Of a stretch of 9,162 nucleotides of DNA, positions 6,765-9,162 are shown one piece after another. The stretch comes from Candidatus Woesearchaeota archaeon (GTDB lineage Archaea > Nanobdellota > Nanobdellia > Woesearchaeales > WAPJ01), in contig WAPJ01000044.1 of the NCBI GenBank assembly GCA_015520785.1, forward strand, positions 1-9,162, given 5' to 3'. Numbering within the stretch: position 1 is the first letter of the stretch; each line of letters starts with the position of its first letter. The notes below the pieces were generated by a model that did no database searches, was not told where the DNA came from, and saw nothing but the letters and a program-made list of their open reading frames with translations. The translations under genes and the position numbers were made by a program.

Positions 6765-7057
6765 TAAACAGACTTCCTGCTACTCTCCTTCTTACTCCTC
6801 ACTTCTCCTTCCTATATTCCCTCTACCTGCTATCCTTCTCCCACTGAGAATCATCAATCCCCCCTCCTATCACTACAGGCTATGCCCTAGGCAGAGGAGA
6901 CGGGAGAGATAGATAGAATGGTGTATGAAGAGAATACGAAAAAGGAGAAGGGGGAGAGACGAAAAGAGTAAGAGATGAGAAAACGAAGAGGAATATCGGG
7001 AGAATATGAAGCGAGAAAAAAGAAGAAGCAGAGAGGGTCGTATTATACCTTCTCATC
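6765..7057. other. Convergent intergenic region with opposite pyrimidine tracts
   Basis: No gene or RNA is visible here. After the flippase stop the + strand is pyrimidine-rich from about 6770 to 6848; from about 6894 to 7040 it is purine-rich, so the - strand transcript of the facing gene is also pyrimidine-rich after its stop. Between the two lies a small imperfect inverted repeat, CTATGCC-CTA-GGCAGAG (6880-6896), seven base positions per arm with one mismatch. The layout fits two transcripts ending toward each other on C/T-rich 3' tails. The one long reading frame that enters this region (- strand, 6880-7224) is a shadow of the facing gene. Confidence 0.6.
7011..7028 (-). terminator. Putative T-run terminator of the GT-C-like gene
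   Basis: Read on the - strand, about 37 bases after the TAG stop, there is a run of six T within a longer C/T tract (TTCTTCTTTTTTCTCG). Archaeal RNA polymerase can terminate on T-rich non-template tracts without a hairpin. The run is short, so this is a candidate only. No comparable T-run follows the flippase gene on the + strand. Confidence 0.4.
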
Positions 7058-9162
7058 CTATGATCGGGGAGGAAGCATGACGAGAACACCCTGACGCTGC
7101 CATACCGGCTGCCAGCCGGTAGTGACGAGCTGGTTGATGATCCGCTGCGCGTAGTTCTCGAAACTCTCGTTGAGCATTCTCGCCTGGCGGAGGCAGCTCG
7201 TGCCGATCGTGAACGCGTCAACATGGTATGCTGCCGCGTAGGCTTTCAGCTTCATGCTGAGATTGCTCGTGTTCAGCATCCATGGCTTGCCACTCGTATT
7301 CTTAATATCCCACATGTAATAGTCTCTGGGGGGATTATTCGTGTAGGCTGGCACGGGCGGGGCAGTGCTTGGCACGCGTATGCCCACGCCCGCAAGGAGG
7401 CTGTGCGTATTACTACACACGTCAGCCATGCGCACGCGTGTAAAGGGACTCTCGGGGAGGGCGAGATAGCCGGCTTTCACGCCCTGCTGGAGGTATGCTG
7501 CATATTCAAGCCCGGTGGGGAAGCCGTGGGGCGGCCAGACGGCCATGTTCAGGCCGATCTTGGGCTGCATGCTCGTCATCCAGACACTCCCGAGGAGGAT
7601 GATGAGCATACTCCAGAAGAGGATCCTCCGGGTCTCACCATGGGCGAGCGTGCTCACGCTCCTGGAAAGCCAGACGACCGCATACGCGGCTATTCCTGCT
7701 ACGGGCCAGGTGAGGAATGCCCACCACCGGTGGGGGAGGAATGCTACTGGGAGGGCATCACCATACACGCCGAGGAGTGTGAAGATAAACCAGGCGAGGA
7801 GGAAACCAGCAGGATCCTTCACGCCATTCCTGCGTACGCGGAGGATGAGGATGAACACTCCGAGGAGTGTGAGGAGTGTCACGGCCTGGCCGAGGCCCTT
7901 CCCCGCATCAATACTATTCGCACTGCTCGTCACGTAAAAATCATGGAACGTATAGTAGGGATGCTTACAGCTCGGATCAACGCTCATGAGGCGTGCCGGG
8001 CAGCGCTTCTCGGGCGGGTGGATATAATGCCACCAGACACTATCCGCTTCTTTCTCGCTAATCCCGTACGTGCCGAACACGCCCTGCTTCCCATACGTTT
8101 TGAACATGACGAGATAAAAGCTCCCGGCGAGGATGAGAATGGTGAGTGTGAAGGCAAGCGTGACGATGAGGACGCGTGCGAAGGGATTCCCCCTTTTGCT
8201 TTCACTCCCCCTATTTTCTCCTCCCACTTCTCCTCTTCTCATACCCGCTTTATGATCCTCTCCCATACGCTCTTCTTTATGTTCCTTCTCAACGGAAGAT
8301 GATCCTTCCTCTTTCCTCTTCTTATCTTGAGATGGAATACTATCCGTCTCTCCTTTATCCTGCCGTGGATCATTATCCTTCTCCTCCACGCGTGCTTCAT
8401 GGCCTGCTGAGACGTGAGCATCCGCTTTCTTCTCTCCCCCTGATGTACTCTTATCTTCTTCACTCCCTTTATCCTCCTCACTTGATCCTTCAAATCCTCC
8501 TCCGCTCTCGTTCATACTCGTCGTCTCTCCTTCTTTTTTTCCTGATCGTGCATTCTCCTTATCTCCCGTATCCATCCCCCTTTCTCGTTTCATCGTTTTC
8601 CTCCACTCACCCTCGAGGAGGATGGAGGCGTAGAGGAGGATGCTACTCCCAATATGGAAGATGCTTGTAATCTGCTGGGTGACGAGCACCGCGCTACTCG
8701 CGAGCGCGTAGGGCAACCATTTCCCCCGCCTCACGGCGGGTGGGAGCCACGCGAGACCGATGAGTGTGAAGAGTAAGGCTGGTTGTTGCGCGTAGATGAA
8801 GTGTGTCACGCCCGGAAGCATCCCAGCAAGAATAACAGCAATAATACTGATAAGCGGGTTTCGTGTGAGCCTGCGCATGAGGAGGTAGAATGCGGGATAC
8901 ATGAGGCCGATAATCAGGCTGATGAAGACTTTCAGCCAAGCAATACTCGTGCCCGTCAGCCAGAATGCTCCCTCCAGGACGGCCATGCCAGGCGGGTAGG
9001 GTGAGAGGTAATGCGCAATATACATTCCAGGAGGCTTGAGCATGCTGTGCGTGTCACGCACATACGCTGCTGTGAGCGCATGCTCCCAGGGATCCCCATC
9101 CTCCAGCCAGGGATATCGCATGCTCCCGGAGAGCATGAGGAGCATCATGCCGAGCATGACGA
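7058..9162 (-). CDS. Polytopic GT-C/STT3-like membrane glycosyltransferase, 5' end outside window
   Basis: At least 699 residues are visible, numbered here from the Met codon at 9157; an in-frame Val codon lies before it, so the gene very likely continues beyond the window and that Met is inside the first membrane helix. After this helix comes an outer loop with LEDGDPWEHA (about 18-28), like the first acidic loop of GT-C and STT3/AglB enzymes, and then LSPYPPG (51-57). Membrane segments follow at about 74-92, 100-117, 122-140, 147-163, 168-183, 326-351, 423-440, 450-466, 478-497 and 511-528. Positive loops (RRLTR, RRGK, RVRRN) put residues 184-325 in the cytoplasm and the final 170 residues outside. 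The outer domain has four N-X-S/T sequons (620, 629, 632, 663). The long outer loop has a CysX10Cys pair (386, 397). No WWDXG motif of true oligosaccharyltransferases is present. Probable role: transfer from a polyprenyl-linked donor at the outer face. Related GT39-type transferases are an alternative. Confidence 0.72.
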   Translation of the reverse strand, partial: VMLGMMLLMLSGSMRYPWLEDGDPWEHALTAAYVRDTHSMLKPPGMYIAHYLSPYPPGMAVLEGAFWLTGTSIAWLKVFISLIIGLMYPAFYLLMRRLTRNPLISIIAVILAGMLPGVTHFIYAQQPALLFTLIGLAWLPPAVRRGKWLPYALASSAVLVTQQITSIFHIGSSILLYASILLEGEWRKTMKRERGMDTGDKENARSGKKEGETTSMNESGGGFEGSSEEDKGSEEDKSTSGGEKKADAHVSAGHEARVEEKDNDPRQDKGETDSIPSQDKKRKEEGSSSVEKEHKEERMGEDHKAGMRRGEVGGENRGSESKRGNPFARVLIVTLAFTLTILILAGSFYLVMFKTYGKQGVFGTYGISEKEADSVWWHYIHPPEKRCPARLMSVDPSCKHPYYTFHDFYVTSSANSIDAGKGLGQAVTLLTLLGVFILILRVRRNGVKDPAGFLLAWFIFTLLGVYGDALPVAFLPHRWWAFLTWPVAGIAAYAVVWLSRSVSTLAHGETRRILFWSMLIILLGSVWMTSMQPKIGLNMAVWPPHGFPTGLEYAAYLQQGVKAGYLALPESPFTRVRMADVCSNTHSLLAGVGIRVPSTAPPVPAYTNNPPRDYYMWDIKNTSGKPWMLNTSNLSMKLKAYAAAYHVDAFTIGTSCLRQARMLNESFENYAQRIINQLVTTGWQPVWQRQGVLVMLPPRS
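8189..8608 (-). other. Charged low-complexity insertion within the GT-C-like gene
   Basis: This stretch encodes about residues 184-323 of the membrane protein and lies between two membrane helices, in a loop predicted to be cytoplasmic. It has almost no hydrophobic or aromatic residues and consists mainly of Glu, Lys, Gly, Ser, Asp and Arg, with a short near-repeat SEEDKGSEEDKS (about 226-237). It should be intrinsically disordered. The coding strand is purine-rich with GGA, GAA, AAA, AGA/AGG and AGT codons. It contains five TCA Ser codons, while the rest of the gene downstream of it (7223-8299) has none and favours CTC and ATC. The frame is uninterrupted on both sides. Confidence 0.85.

Noticed and set aside
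6880..6896. Inverted repeat considered as a Rho-independent terminator
   Set aside because: The stem is short and imperfect and no T-run follows on either side, so it is mentioned only as part of the intergenic region.
7223..8302. 359-residue open frame on the + strand, rich in Glu, His, Cys and Pro
   Set aside because: It mirrors the codons of the GT-C-like gene and ends at the first TCA Ser codon of that gene's insertion. No domain or plausible fold is visible.
8176..8670. 164-residue + strand frame rich in Leu, Pro, Tyr and Ser that looks partly hydrophobic
   Set aside because: It is the complement of the purine-rich charged insertion, so its hydrophobic look is a by-product of C/T-rich DNA. 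There is no clear ribosome site or family signature.

Overview
The window looks like part of an archaeal surface-glycan (N-glycan or exopolysaccharide) assembly locus. Two lines of evidence point to Archaea. AT-rich TATA-like boxes (about 1309-1317 and 3380-3386) sit roughly 24-28 bases before ATG codons that lack a Shine-Dalgarno site, the arrangement expected for leaderless archaeal transcripts. Internal operon genes instead carry Shine-Dalgarno sites of the GGTGA/GGAG type. Proteins are not acid-rich, so a haloarchaeon is unlikely. I cannot name the lineage; an uncultured euryarchaeal or DPANN-type genome of moderate G+C is only a guess.

Layout, left to right on the + strand: the C-terminal part of a GT4 glycosyltransferase (2-607); a class I SAM-dependent methyltransferase (637-1308); a promoter; a membrane-anchored GT2 glycosyltransferase (1341-2348) overlapping a GT4 glycosyltransferase (2345-3370); a second promoter; a thymidylate-kinase-like P-loop protein with an unrecognised N-terminal half (3407-4459); a divergent GT4 glycosyltransferase (4453-5436); and a Wzx/PST-type polysaccharide flippase (5433-6764). 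The last three overlap and should be one translationally coupled operon. A 293-base convergent intergenic region (6765-7057) follows. On the - strand there is then a large polytopic GT-C/STT3-like membrane protein (7058-9162, 5' end outside the window).

Likely teamwork (inference): the cytoplasmic GT2/GT4 enzymes build a lipid-linked glycan, the methyltransferase and P-loop protein modify or activate a component, the flippase moves the lipid-linked glycan across the membrane, and the GT-C protein uses a lipid-linked donor outside the cell. The most unusual item is a highly charged, low-complexity insertion of about 140 residues in a predicted cytoplasmic loop of the GT-C protein. Its codon use differs sharply from the flanking membrane-spanning parts. 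I found no RNA gene, CRISPR array, insertion sequence or origin, and no clear evidence of a wholly new system.
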